This document shows, one piece after another, positions 1 to 6,703 of a stretch of DNA of 38,906 nt. The notes under the pieces were generated by a model that was given only the letters and a program-made list of their open reading frames with translations, was not told the origin of the DNA and did no database searches. A program made the position numbers and the translations under genes. Source of the DNA: an uncultured Bacteroidales bacterium (GTDB lineage: Bacteria > Bacteroidota > Bacteroidia > Bacteroidales > Marinilabiliaceae); assembly GCA_934699135.1 (NCBI GenBank), contig CAKUVM010000012.1, positions 1 through 38,906 on the forward strand, read 5' to 3'. Position 1 is the first letter of the stretch. Each line of letters opens with the position of its first letter.

Positions 1-200
1 CTCATCATCTCGCACAAGTTGTCCCACCAGTCATAGACCTCTTGTCTTTTCGCAAGGTCATCAATGGCGTATTTGCTAATGACATTCTCTTCTATCCTCT
101 TCATGTCAAGATTGTTGGCCCTGATGAGGTCCTCAACGTTCCACATATAGAGGATATACTCCACAATGTTTTGCTTACGTTTCTGCTGCGCTATGATCAT
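1..200 (-). CDS. DUF4924 family protein, 3' end cut by window
   Basis: Reading from the ATG at 198-200 towards position 1, the product starts MIIAQQKRKQNIVEYILYMW and continues through VEDLIRANNLDMKRIEENVI to a W-W-D-N-L-C-E-M-M stretch at the window edge. This agrees with my recollection of the N-terminus of the Bacteroidota family DUF4924, a small helical protein of unknown function. Only about 66 residues are visible and the C-terminus lies outside the window. It starts 15 bases after the stop of the S4-domain gene, so it is probably the last visible member of the same operon. No signal peptide is seen, so it is likely cytoplasmic. The family name rests on memory of the N-terminal pattern. 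Confidence 0.75.
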   Translation of the reverse strand, partial: MIIAQQKRKQNIVEYILYMWNVEDLIRANNLDMKRIEENVISKYAIDDLAKRQEVYDWWDNLCEMM

Positions 201-215
201 ACTATTCCTCCGCCT

Positions 216-665
216 TTATCGCTCAGACTCATCATTGTCGTCATCTTCATCATCGTCGCCAAACGAGATGTCGATGTCGTCCGCCGCCCCGTCGGAAAAG
301 AAGTTGTCTAGGTCCCGCCTCTCCTTCTTCGTTGGTCGGCCAAGGCCTTTCTGCCGTTGCAGCGACATCTGCATGCGATACACGTCAATGAGTTCCTGCT
401 GGTCTTTTGGGGTCACCTCCACAATGTGGTCTTTGACCAGTTTGGCGCCCATGCGGCTCTGCGCCAACTTTATGATCTCGAAAGATCGCGTGGCGGCCGG
501 CACTTTGATGGATATGACGTCGCCCACCTTGACGTTGCGCGAGCTTTTGACTTGCGCTCCGCCCATGGAGACTTTGCCTCTCTTGACCGCGTCGGCGGCG
601 ATGGAGCGCGTCTTGTATAGGCGTACGGCCCAAAGGAATTTGTCTATTCGAACCGAATCTGGCAT
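216..665 (-). CDS. hslR: S4-domain RNA-binding protein, Hsp15 (HslR)-like
   Basis: 149 residues. The N-terminus (about 5-65) is an S4 RNA-binding domain: RIDKFLWAVRLYKTRSIAAD, then KRGKVSMGGAQVKSSRNVKVGD. This arrangement is typical of Hsp15, which binds 50S subunits that still carry a stalled peptidyl-tRNA. The middle (about 85-115) is basic with a GLGRPTKKERRDLDNF segment common in the family, and the last 25 residues are almost all Asp, Glu, Ser and Asn. It follows pth by 52 bases; both deal with peptidyl-tRNA, so the pairing fits ribosome rescue. The family call is firm. The specific heat-shock role is inferred from homologues. Confidence 0.88.
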   Translation of the reverse strand: MPDSVRIDKFLWAVRLYKTRSIAADAVKRGKVSMGGAQVKSSRNVKVGDVISIKVPAATRSFEIIKLAQSRMGAKLVKDHIVEVTPKDQQELIDVYRMQMSLQRQKGLGRPTKKERRDLDNFFSDGAADDIDISFGDDDEDDDNDESER

Positions 666-717
666 CGTGTCTTGTGTGAATGTGACGAAAAAACGCCCTA
701 GTCCCTTCCCCTCGGGG

Positions 718-1281
718 CTACTTGTTATTGAACTGCGTCATGGTGAGTTGAAGCCCTGCGCAGACAAAGGTGCGGATGCACTCTGCCGCCACCTCCATAC
801 GCTCGGCCACAAAGTCTTTCTCGCTGTCGTCCCACCGGCCCAGCACAAAGTCTATCTGCCCGCCGCGCTTGAACTCGTTGCCTATGCCGAATCGCAGGCG
901 CGGGTAGGCGTCGGTCCCGAGCATCTCGGTGATGTTTTTCAGCCCGTTATGACCGCCTGCGCTTCCCTTGCCTTTGAGGCGTATGGCCCCGACGGGCAGA
1001 GCCAGGTCGTCCACAACCACCACTATGTTCTCGGGAGCCACCTTCTCGCGGTCGGCCCAGTAGCGGACGGCCTTGCCGCTGAGATTCATATAGGTGTTTG
1101 GCTGGAGCAAGACAAGGTCTCGGCCTTTGACTTTCATCTGCGCCACCTCGCCATATCTCTCTCCGGAGAATTCGACACCGGCGTCGGCGGCCAACCTGGC
1201 CACGATGTCGAAACCCGTGTTGTGGCGCGTGTGGGCATACTCGTCCCCTATGTTGCCCAACCCTACAATGAGGTATTTCAT
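718..1281 (-). CDS. pth: Peptidyl-tRNA hydrolase
   Basis: 187 residues, normal length for bacterial Pth. It hydrolyses the ester bond of peptidyl-tRNAs that drop off ribosomes. The sequence starts MKYLIVGLGNIGDEYAHTRH, which holds the conserved Asn10 and the catalytic His20. The tRNA-binding stretch LLQPNTYMNLSG (Asn66), the acidic pair VVVVDDLALP (Asp91/Asp92) and the GSAGGHNGLKNI motif (Asn112) are all in the expected places. The start lies 4 bases after the ddl stop, so the two are very likely cotranscribed. It is cytoplasmic, with no odd features. The identification is firm. Confidence 0.96.
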   Translation of the reverse strand: MKYLIVGLGNIGDEYAHTRHNTGFDIVARLAADAGVEFSGERYGEVAQMKVKGRDLVLLQPNTYMNLSGKAVRYWADREKVAPENIVVVVDDLALPVGAIRLKGKGSAGGHNGLKNITEMLGTDAYPRLRFGIGNEFKRGGQIDFVLGRWDDSEKDFVAERMEVAAECIRTFVCAGLQLTMTQFNNK

Positions 1282-1285
1282 CTCG

Positions 1286-2266
1286 TCAGTTTGCTAAAAT
1301 GTCGTCAATGACCTCGGAGAAGACGTCGGCCTCCTTCAGTCCCGCCGCCCTTATCTGCTGCGGGATGAAGCTCGTTGACGTCTGGCCAGGCGTGGTGTTG
1401 ACCTCCAGGACAAAGGGTGTGCCGTCTTTCTTGACAATGAAGTCCACCCTCACTATTCCTTTCATATTCATAAGGTCGTAGACCTCCGAGGCCACGCTCT
1501 TGACCTTCTGCGTCGCGCCCTCGTCTAGCCTGGCGGGCGTTATCTCTTGTGTCTTGCCGGGCGTGTATTTGGCCTCGGTGTCGAAGAAATCATTTTGCGT
1601 CACCACCTCGGTGAGGGGGAATATGACGGTGCGGCGGCTGGTCTTGTAGAGCCCGCACGTAAGCTCCGTGCCCTCCATAAGGGCCTCGATGATGACATCG
1701 TTGCTCTCTTTCCGGGCGGCCTCGATGGCGGGCAAAATCTGCTCCTTCGTCTTGACCTTGGAGACCCCGAAGCTGGAGCCGGCGGCGGACGGCTTGATGA
1801 ACACAGGTAGGCCGAACCTCTCCACGATCTCACTCGGGTTCACCTGCTGGCCAGGACGGACCCTTATGGAGTCGGCCACATGGATGCCGAATGCGCGCAG
1901 ATAGCTGTTGCACACGAATTTGTCAAAGGTCATGGCGCCTGTGAGCGCAGGGCATGTGGAGTGCTTGAGGCCTATCATCTCAAAGTAGGCGGGCATGAGC
2001 CCGTTCTCGCCAGGCACGCCGTGGATGGTGATGTAGGCCAAGTCGAAGGCAATCTTGTGGCCATCTACGGAAAATGAGAAATCGTCTCGCAATATTGGGT
2101 AGTCGCCGCCATTGTAATGGGCCGTCCAACGGGTGCGCGTTATCTCGACGGGGATGAGGTCGTAGCGCTCATGGTCCATCATGGCCATGAGGCCATCTTT
2201 GCTGCGTGCGCTGACCTCGGCCTCAGACTGATAGCCACCGTAGACGATTGCAACTCTCTTTTTCAT
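1286..2266 (-). CDS. ddl: D-alanine--D-alanine ligase
   Basis: 326 residues. It joins two D-alanines using ATP to make the dipeptide for peptidoglycan precursors, in the cytoplasm. The N-terminus has the MKKRVAIVYGGYQSEAEVS glycine-rich motif. The central ATP-grasp part has FIKPSAAGSSFGVSKV and the strand ending VIIEALMEGTELTCGL. The C-terminal metal and substrate site is FVLEVNTTPGQTSTSFIPQQ. The gene lies between the pseudouridine synthase gene (62-base gap) and pth (4-base gap). No clear Bacteroidota promoter is seen in the gap upstream, so it is probably read from the PASTA gene promoter. The identification is firm. Confidence 0.95.
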   Translation of the reverse strand: MKKRVAIVYGGYQSEAEVSARSKDGLMAMMDHERYDLIPVEITRTRWTAHYNGGDYPILRDDFSFSVDGHKIAFDLAYITIHGVPGENGLMPAYFEMIGLKHSTCPALTGAMTFDKFVCNSYLRAFGIHVADSIRVRPGQQVNPSEIVERFGLPVFIKPSAAGSSFGVSKVKTKEQILPAIEAARKESNDVIIEALMEGTELTCGLYKTSRRTVIFPLTEVVTQNDFFDTEAKYTPGKTQEITPARLDEGATQKVKSVASEVYDLMNMKGIVRVDFIVKKDGTPFVLEVNTTPGQTSTSFIPQQIRAAGLKEADVFSEVIDDILAN

Positions 2267-2328
2267 GATAAGTTATGTGAGTATACTTTTTACTGAGTAA
2301 AAGTGCGTTCATGCGACCTGCCCGGCCT

Positions 2329-3426
2329 CTATTTTCTGCCGCTGACATATGTCCGCCAGCGCTCCACGCAGGCCGTCATGTCTGCCGCCACTTCGGAGTC
2401 GAACAGCATGCGCTCTCCGGACTCGGGGTGCGTGAAGCCAAGCGTCTTGGCGTGGAGCGCCTGCCTGGGCAACAGGGCCAGGCAGTTGGCCACAAACTGG
2501 CGATATTTTGGGAATGTGGTGCCTCGGAGTATCTGGTCGCCGCCATAGTGCGCGTCTCCAAAGAGGGGGTGGCCAATGTGGCGGAAGTGTGCGCGGATCT
2601 GGTGCGTGCGCCCCGTCTCCAGACGGCAGCGGACGAGGGAGACGTATCCGAGCCGCTCCAGCACCTCGTAGTGCGTGACGGCGTGCTTGCCAATGCCACT
2701 GCCCTCGGGGTAAACGTCCATCACCTTGCGGTCTCGCTGGCTGCGGCCAATGTTGCCGCGGATGGTGCCACTGTCAGCCTCCATCAGTCCCCACACCAAA
2801 GCTATGTATGACCTTTCGGTGGTTTTATCAAAGAACTGGCGGGCAAGGTCCATCTTGGCCGGCTCGGTCTTAGCCACAACGAGGAGGCCCGACGTGTCTT
2901 TGTCAATCCTGTGGACGAGTCCTGGCCGCGGGTCTTTGACATCGGCGAACATAGGCAGCCCTCGCAGGTGCCACGCCAAGGCGTTGACCAGGGTGCCGTC
3001 ATGATTTCCGACTCCGGGATGGACGCACATGCCTGCGGGCTTATTGACCACGAGCAGGTCATCGTCTTCATACACAATGTCTAGCGGGATGTCTTGCGGC
3101 ACTATCTCGACCTCGCGCGGCGGATAGCTCATGACGATGCTTATCTGGTCGGCGGGTTTGACTCGATAGTTGGCCTTGACTGGCTTGCCGTTGACAAGTA
3201 TGTTGCCTGCCTCGGCAGCGGCCTGCACCTTGGTGCGCGAGGCGTGGGCCACATGGTCCACCACGTATTTGTCTATCCTGACGAGCCCTTGGTTACGATC
3301 TGCCTCAAAATGAAAGTGTTCAAAGAGTTCACCGCTCGCAGCGGCATCGGCCCGTCCGTCATCATCGGCATCCAGCTCCTGCTCTTCGTCCCAGTCTTCT
3401 TCCTCCCTCATCTCCTCGTTACTCAT
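2329..3426 (-). CDS. rluD: RluD-family ribosomal large subunit pseudouridine synthase
   Basis: About 365 residues from the chosen ATG at 3426. An acidic N-terminal tail (E/D-rich, about residues 1-35) precedes an S4 domain (VRIDKYVVDHVAHASRTKVQ, GNILVNGKPVKANYRV). The catalytic domain follows with GLVHRIDKDTSGLLVVAK, whose Asp after HRI is the catalytic residue, and ends with RTHQIRAHFRHIGHPLFGD. It converts uridines in 23S rRNA to pseudouridine; RluD itself acts on helix 69, but the exact target here is not proven. The start was chosen because ATGAGTAA overlaps the stop of the PASTA gene by 8 bases, suggesting translational coupling. A longer reading frame begins at 3447 but lies inside the PASTA gene. 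Confidence 0.9.
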   Translation of the reverse strand: MSNEEMREEEDWDEEQELDADDDGRADAAASGELFEHFHFEADRNQGLVRIDKYVVDHVAHASRTKVQAAAEAGNILVNGKPVKANYRVKPADQISIVMSYPPREVEIVPQDIPLDIVYEDDDLLVVNKPAGMCVHPGVGNHDGTLVNALAWHLRGLPMFADVKDPRPGLVHRIDKDTSGLLVVAKTEPAKMDLARQFFDKTTERSYIALVWGLMEADSGTIRGNIGRSQRDRKVMDVYPEGSGIGKHAVTHYEVLERLGYVSLVRCRLETGRTHQIRAHFRHIGHPLFGDAHYGGDQILRGTTFPKYRQFVANCLALLPRQALHAKTLGFTHPESGERMLFDSEVAADMTACVERWRTYVSGRK

Positions 3427-4222
3427 CTTCCAACACATGCTCGGCAAGTTTGCCCATGTCTGTGGACAGCCACAGGTTTACGGGCGACCACGCGTCAACA
3501 GTCCCCGTTGAACTATCGGGAGACTGGCGGAGGACGACGGCCTGGGCTGAGTCTGAGGCCGTGCGCACAGACGCGTCAAAAGACACGCCGCCAACGCTCA
3601 GGCGCGCCCCCGCGAGGGCGGATATGGCATCATCATATTGCAGGCCAACGAGGTTGGGGACGCTGGCTATGCCCTCCGTGTCTCCTCGACCCACCACCAG
3701 GTCTACGCTGGAGCCTTTGGGCAGCCGCTCCCCCGCATTGACGGCCTTGCCAGCCACAGACTGCTTCAGCACCAGCCCATTGTATGGGCTTGGCACTGAG
3801 TCTACTCGCCCCAGGGTCAGGCCCGCGTTTTGCAGGTTGACCTTGGCGTTGCGGAATGAGAAGTTGACAAGCGCGGGCATTGCCGTCATCTCTTTTGAGA
3901 AAGCGTTTATGGTGATGTATATGGTGCGCCCCTTCTTGACTTTTTTGCCGGCCTCTGGGATCTGGTCCACAATGGCGCCAGGCCTCACGTCCGCCCGGTA
4001 GATGGAGTCGATGAGCCTCAGATCCAAGTCGCCGTTGCGCACCTCGGCCTGCACCTCGGCTTGTAGCTGGCCAACGAGCTGGGGCACCACTACTGTGCGG
4101 CCAGAGTTGGTGTATATGCCCAGGAGCCAACTGGTGAGAGAGAGCAGCACGACGATGGCCACGACGGCCAAAGCCACCTGAATCCAGAAAACCCTAGACT
4201 TCAAGAAGTTGATGAAACTCAT
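3419..4222 (-). CDS. Membrane-anchored PASTA-domain protein
   Basis: 267 residues. A short cytoplasmic N-terminus (MSFINFLKSRVFW) is followed by one membrane helix (about 13-35, VALAVVAIVVLLSLTSWLLG) and then three PASTA domains: about 43-108 (VVVPQLVG to IYITINA), about 112-180 (MPALVNFSF to VDLVVGRG) and about 185-255 (VPNLVGLQY to VNLWLST). PASTA domains bind uncrosslinked peptidoglycan, usually in Ser/Thr kinases and penicillin-binding proteins. Here there is no kinase or transpeptidase domain, so the enzymatic role, if any, is unknown. It heads the cluster with rluD and ddl; ddl also serves peptidoglycan synthesis, which fits a cell-wall role. Confidence 0.88.
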   Translation of the reverse strand: MSFINFLKSRVFWIQVALAVVAIVVLLSLTSWLLGIYTNSGRTVVVPQLVGQLQAEVQAEVRNGDLDLRLIDSIYRADVRPGAIVDQIPEAGKKVKKGRTIYITINAFSKEMTAMPALVNFSFRNAKVNLQNAGLTLGRVDSVPSPYNGLVLKQSVAGKAVNAGERLPKGSSVDLVVGRGDTEGIASVPNLVGLQYDDAISALAGARLSVGGVSFDASVRTASDSAQAVVLRQSPDSSTGTVDAWSPVNLWLSTDMGKLAEHVLEDE

Positions 4223-4265
4223 TTTTAAAAACGATTAGGGATGCGCCGCAGGCGCGCACGAAAGC

Positions 4266-4273
4266 CAAAAATA
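4266..4273 (-). promoter_or_regulatory. Likely -7 box upstream of the PASTA gene
   Basis: The minus strand reads TATTTTTG here, matching the Bacteroidota -7 consensus TAnnTTTG. It lies 43 bases before the PASTA start and just past the T-run of the rpmH terminator. No clean TTTG is present about 20 bases upstream, only a T-rich run. Between it and the ATG is a small GCGCC-GCA-GGCGC hairpin. It probably starts the PASTA-rluD-ddl-pth-hslR transcript. Confidence 0.45.
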
Positions 4274-4288
4274 ACAAAACAAACAATA

Positions 4289-4317
4289 CAAAAAAAGCCC
4301 CGAATCTCTTCGGAGCT
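4289..4317 (-). terminator. Rho-independent terminator after rpmH
   Basis: On the minus strand AGCTCCGAA pairs with TTCGGGGCT (one G-U pair) across a GAGA loop, followed directly by a run of seven T. It lies 22 bases past the rpmH stop and should end the short rpmH transcript before the PASTA gene. Confidence 0.85.
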
Positions 4318-4338
4318 GTCTTTTGCCGGTCTCAAAGA

Positions 4339-4500
4339 CTAGTAAGCCTTGCCCTTTGCCTCGTCGGAAACAGTGAGTTTCTTACGACCCTTGGCGCGGC
4401 GAGCGGCCAGAACCCTGCGGCCATTCTTGGTAGACATCCTCTGACGGAAGCCATGCTTATTGACGCGCTTACGGTTCGAAGGTTGAAATGTCCTCTTCAT
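4339..4500 (-). CDS. rpmH: 50S ribosomal protein L34
   Basis: A 53-residue basic protein starting MKRTFQPSNRKRVNKHGFRQ and continuing RMSTKNGRRVLAARRAKGRK, the standard L34 signature. L34 is a structural component of the large ribosomal subunit. The C-terminus (KLTVSDEAKGKAY) is slightly longer than in many bacteria, as is usual in this phylum. The gene stands alone with its own promoter at 4539-4570 and its own terminator at 4289-4317. It is not next to rnpA or dnaA, its common partners in many other phyla. The identification is firm. Confidence 0.97.
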   Translation of the reverse strand: MKRTFQPSNRKRVNKHGFRQRMSTKNGRRVLAARRAKGRKKLTVSDEAKGKAY

Positions 4501-4538
4501 CGTACGATTACTTTAATTGATTGAATTCAAATCGGACG

Positions 4539-4570
4539 CAAAGTTAACGCTTTAGCTCGAAAGAAACAAA
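4539..4570 (-). promoter_or_regulatory. Bacteroidota-type promoter of rpmH
   Basis: On the minus strand TTTG (4570-4567) is followed after exactly 20 bases by TAACTTTG (4546-4539). This matches the phylum's -33/-7 consensus (TTTG, about 19-21 bases, TAnnTTTG). It lies 38 bases before the rpmH start and is the best promoter match in the window. Confidence 0.85.
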
Positions 4571-4612
4571 GGGCGCGGCCTTTTTTGCCATCACGGCTTC
4601 ACCGCCTTCACG

Positions 4613-6703
4613 TCATTGTTTTGTTTTATACCGTTTTATGACATTATATGCCTTAAACATGCCCAACTCTCCCGCTCGGCTAAGATCGGCCACGCCTTCT
4701 TCTTCCATGCCCTCGTGTATCTTTATTATGCCGCGGTTGAAGTAGGCCTCGGCAAACTGGTCATAGATCCCAATGGCCTTGTCTAGCAGATCCAGGGCCT
4801 GCTTGAACTCTTTGCGTTGGCAGAAGACGAGGCTCATGTTGTAATAAGCGAACTCGTTGTCTGGCTCCAGCTCCACCACTTTTTGCAGGTCTTGCATCAC
4901 CAGGTCATAGTCCATCACTGTGACCTCGCCGCGGATGTTTCGGGTCCCGCCCATAAGGTCGCCATCCATGACCTGGTATCCGTCAGAATCCATGTCCCGT
5001 ATGGTCTCGACCATCTTGTATCTGGCGGCCGCCCTGTTGAAGAGCGCAATGACATTGTCCGGCTCTTTGATTAGGCAGGCGGAGAAGTCGGTCAGCGCGC
5101 TGTTGTAGTTCATGACGATGGAGTAGAGCGTGCCTCGCAGCAGGTAGAGCGACGCGTCCCACGGGTCTTGCTCCAGCCTCTTGTTGACAGAGCCGATCAT
5201 GGTGAACACCTTGGCCGAGACCTCATCTCCGGCCACGTCGCGGTTTGTCACCACCATCTTGCGCTCGGCCAGCCCCAAGGCGTTGAACTTGACCACGGAG
5301 GGGCTGTAATATGGGGCGTTTGGGAGGAGCGTGTCGGCCGAGAAGAACGAGAGGCTGAAGGCTGGCTCCAGGTCTATGGCAATGTCGCGGTCTTGCACAC
5401 GGCCTCGGATGGTCTCCTTGTTCTCTTGCCGCAGCTTGTCGTCAGTGTCTCCGAAGTCGGCCACGACGACCATCTGGTCGTATTTTTTCATGTCGTCGTC
5501 GTTTTTGCCGCGGCTGGCCTTCTTTTTGTCGGCCGCGTCTCCGCCGGGCTTGTCGGCATCTGGCTTTCCTGTGTTTGCAGAAGCCTCGAGCGCCCTCTTG
5601 GTCTTCTCCTGCTCAAAAGTGACGGCGGTCATATAGTCCACCTCGGAGCCTTTGACGTCTCCCATCTGCCTCTTGGCCACAGCCCTCTGCGCATAGGCGG
5701 GGCCGAAGTCGGGGTGCTTTGCGATTATGATGTTGAGGTCTTGCAGGGCGTTGGAGCTTTGGCCGAGCTGGCCGTATATGATGGCGCGGTTGAAGAGGAC
5801 GATGTCGTCTGACGGGTCGATGGCCAAGGCCTTGGAGAAGTCGTCCGCCGCGCGGTTGAGATCGCCCGCCTCGGCCCGGAGCATGCCCCGGTTCTGATAG
5901 GCCATCTTGTTTTTGGGGTCGAGCCTCAGAGCCTCGTCGAGGTCGGCCTCGCAGCCTCGCATATCGTCGAGGTTATATTTCGTTATGGCCCTGTTGACGT
6001 AGACAAACGGGTCTTTGGGCCTCAGCTCTGCCAGGCGGTTATAGCACTCCAGGGCCTTGGGGAACTCTCTCTGCTGGTAGTGTAGCATGCCCAGATATGT
6101 GAAAGCCTCCGGCGAGTAGGCGTTTATCTTGGCCGCCCTCTCGAACTCGCCCATAGCGGTGGCCGTGTCGGCCTTCTCCACGTAGGCTATGCCTCGGTAG
6201 AGGATGGCGGCCACATTATTTTTGTCTATTTTGAGCAGCTTGTCATATTGCGCTATTGCCTTGTCATATTCCTTGAGGTTGATGCTGGCGATGCCGGAGT
6301 TGAGGAGCATATTGACGTTTTCGGGCTCGTAGGAGAGTCCCTTGTCAAAGTCGTCTCGCGCGGCGGCCGGCCTGTCCATCCGGAGGCGCGCTATGCCCCT
6401 GAGGTTGTACGCCCCGACGAGGAACGGGTTGATGTCTAACGCCACGGCGCAGTCCGCCTCGCAGCCTGTGAGGTCGTCGAGATAGAACTTGGCCACGGCG
6501 CGATAATAATAGGGGTCGGCAAGGTAAGGCTTGACGATGATGACGCGGTTGAAATATTGGATGGACAGCACATAGTCCTCAAAATACAGGGCGTTTCGCC
6601 CGACCTGCATCATGCGGTTGGTGTTGACCTGCGCCGAGGCGCGGCAGCAGGCCAGGAGCGCTGCCGCCACGGCTAGGATAAGCCTCAGGGTCATATTAGT
6701 CAT
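4613..6703 (-). CDS. Exported tetratricopeptide-repeat protein
   Basis: About 696 residues from the ATG at 6703. A signal peptide MKMTNMTLRLILAVAAALLA ends in a likely A-S-A/Q cleavage site, so the protein is probably periplasmic or outer-membrane associated. At least eight TPR units follow (for example LLNSGIASINLKEYDKAIAQ and FVYVNRAITKYNLDDMRGCE). In the middle is a Lys/Asp-rich linker (DKPGGDAADKKKASRGKNDD) and a non-repeat segment, and then a second TPR block at the C-terminus. TPRs bind other proteins; the partner is unknown. The start overlaps the helicase stop by 8 bases (ATGACTAA); an ATG at 6694 is also possible. A longer frame from 6808 lies inside the helicase gene and is unlikely. 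Confidence 0.85.
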   Translation of the reverse strand: MTNMTLRLILAVAAALLACCRASAQVNTNRMMQVGRNALYFEDYVLSIQYFNRVIIVKPYLADPYYYRAVAKFYLDDLTGCEADCAVALDINPFLVGAYNLRGIARLRMDRPAAARDDFDKGLSYEPENVNMLLNSGIASINLKEYDKAIAQYDKLLKIDKNNVAAILYRGIAYVEKADTATAMGEFERAAKINAYSPEAFTYLGMLHYQQREFPKALECYNRLAELRPKDPFVYVNRAITKYNLDDMRGCEADLDEALRLDPKNKMAYQNRGMLRAEAGDLNRAADDFSKALAIDPSDDIVLFNRAIIYGQLGQSSNALQDLNIIIAKHPDFGPAYAQRAVAKRQMGDVKGSEVDYMTAVTFEQEKTKRALEASANTGKPDADKPGGDAADKKKASRGKNDDDMKKYDQMVVVADFGDTDDKLRQENKETIRGRVQDRDIAIDLEPAFSLSFFSADTLLPNAPYYSPSVVKFNALGLAERKMVVTNRDVAGDEVSAKVFTMIGSVNKRLEQDPWDASLYLLRGTLYSIVMNYNSALTDFSACLIKEPDNVIALFNRAAARYKMVETIRDMDSDGYQVMDGDLMGGTRNIRGEVTVMDYDLVMQDLQKVVELEPDNEFAYYNMSLVFCQRKEFKQALDLLDKAIGIYDQFAEAYFNRGIIKIHEGMEEEGVADLSRAGELGMFKAYNVIKRYKTKQ

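Noticed and set aside
166..1311. 381-codon plus-strand open frame
   Set aside because: It lies opposite the S4-domain protein and pth, both with clear motifs. High GC content favours long antisense frames; the product is low-complexity at its start and has no recognisable domain.
3427..3447. Longer start for the pseudouridine synthase
   Set aside because: The ATG at 3426 overlaps the PASTA stop in the usual ATGAGTAA form; the longer start adds seven residues lying within the PASTA gene.
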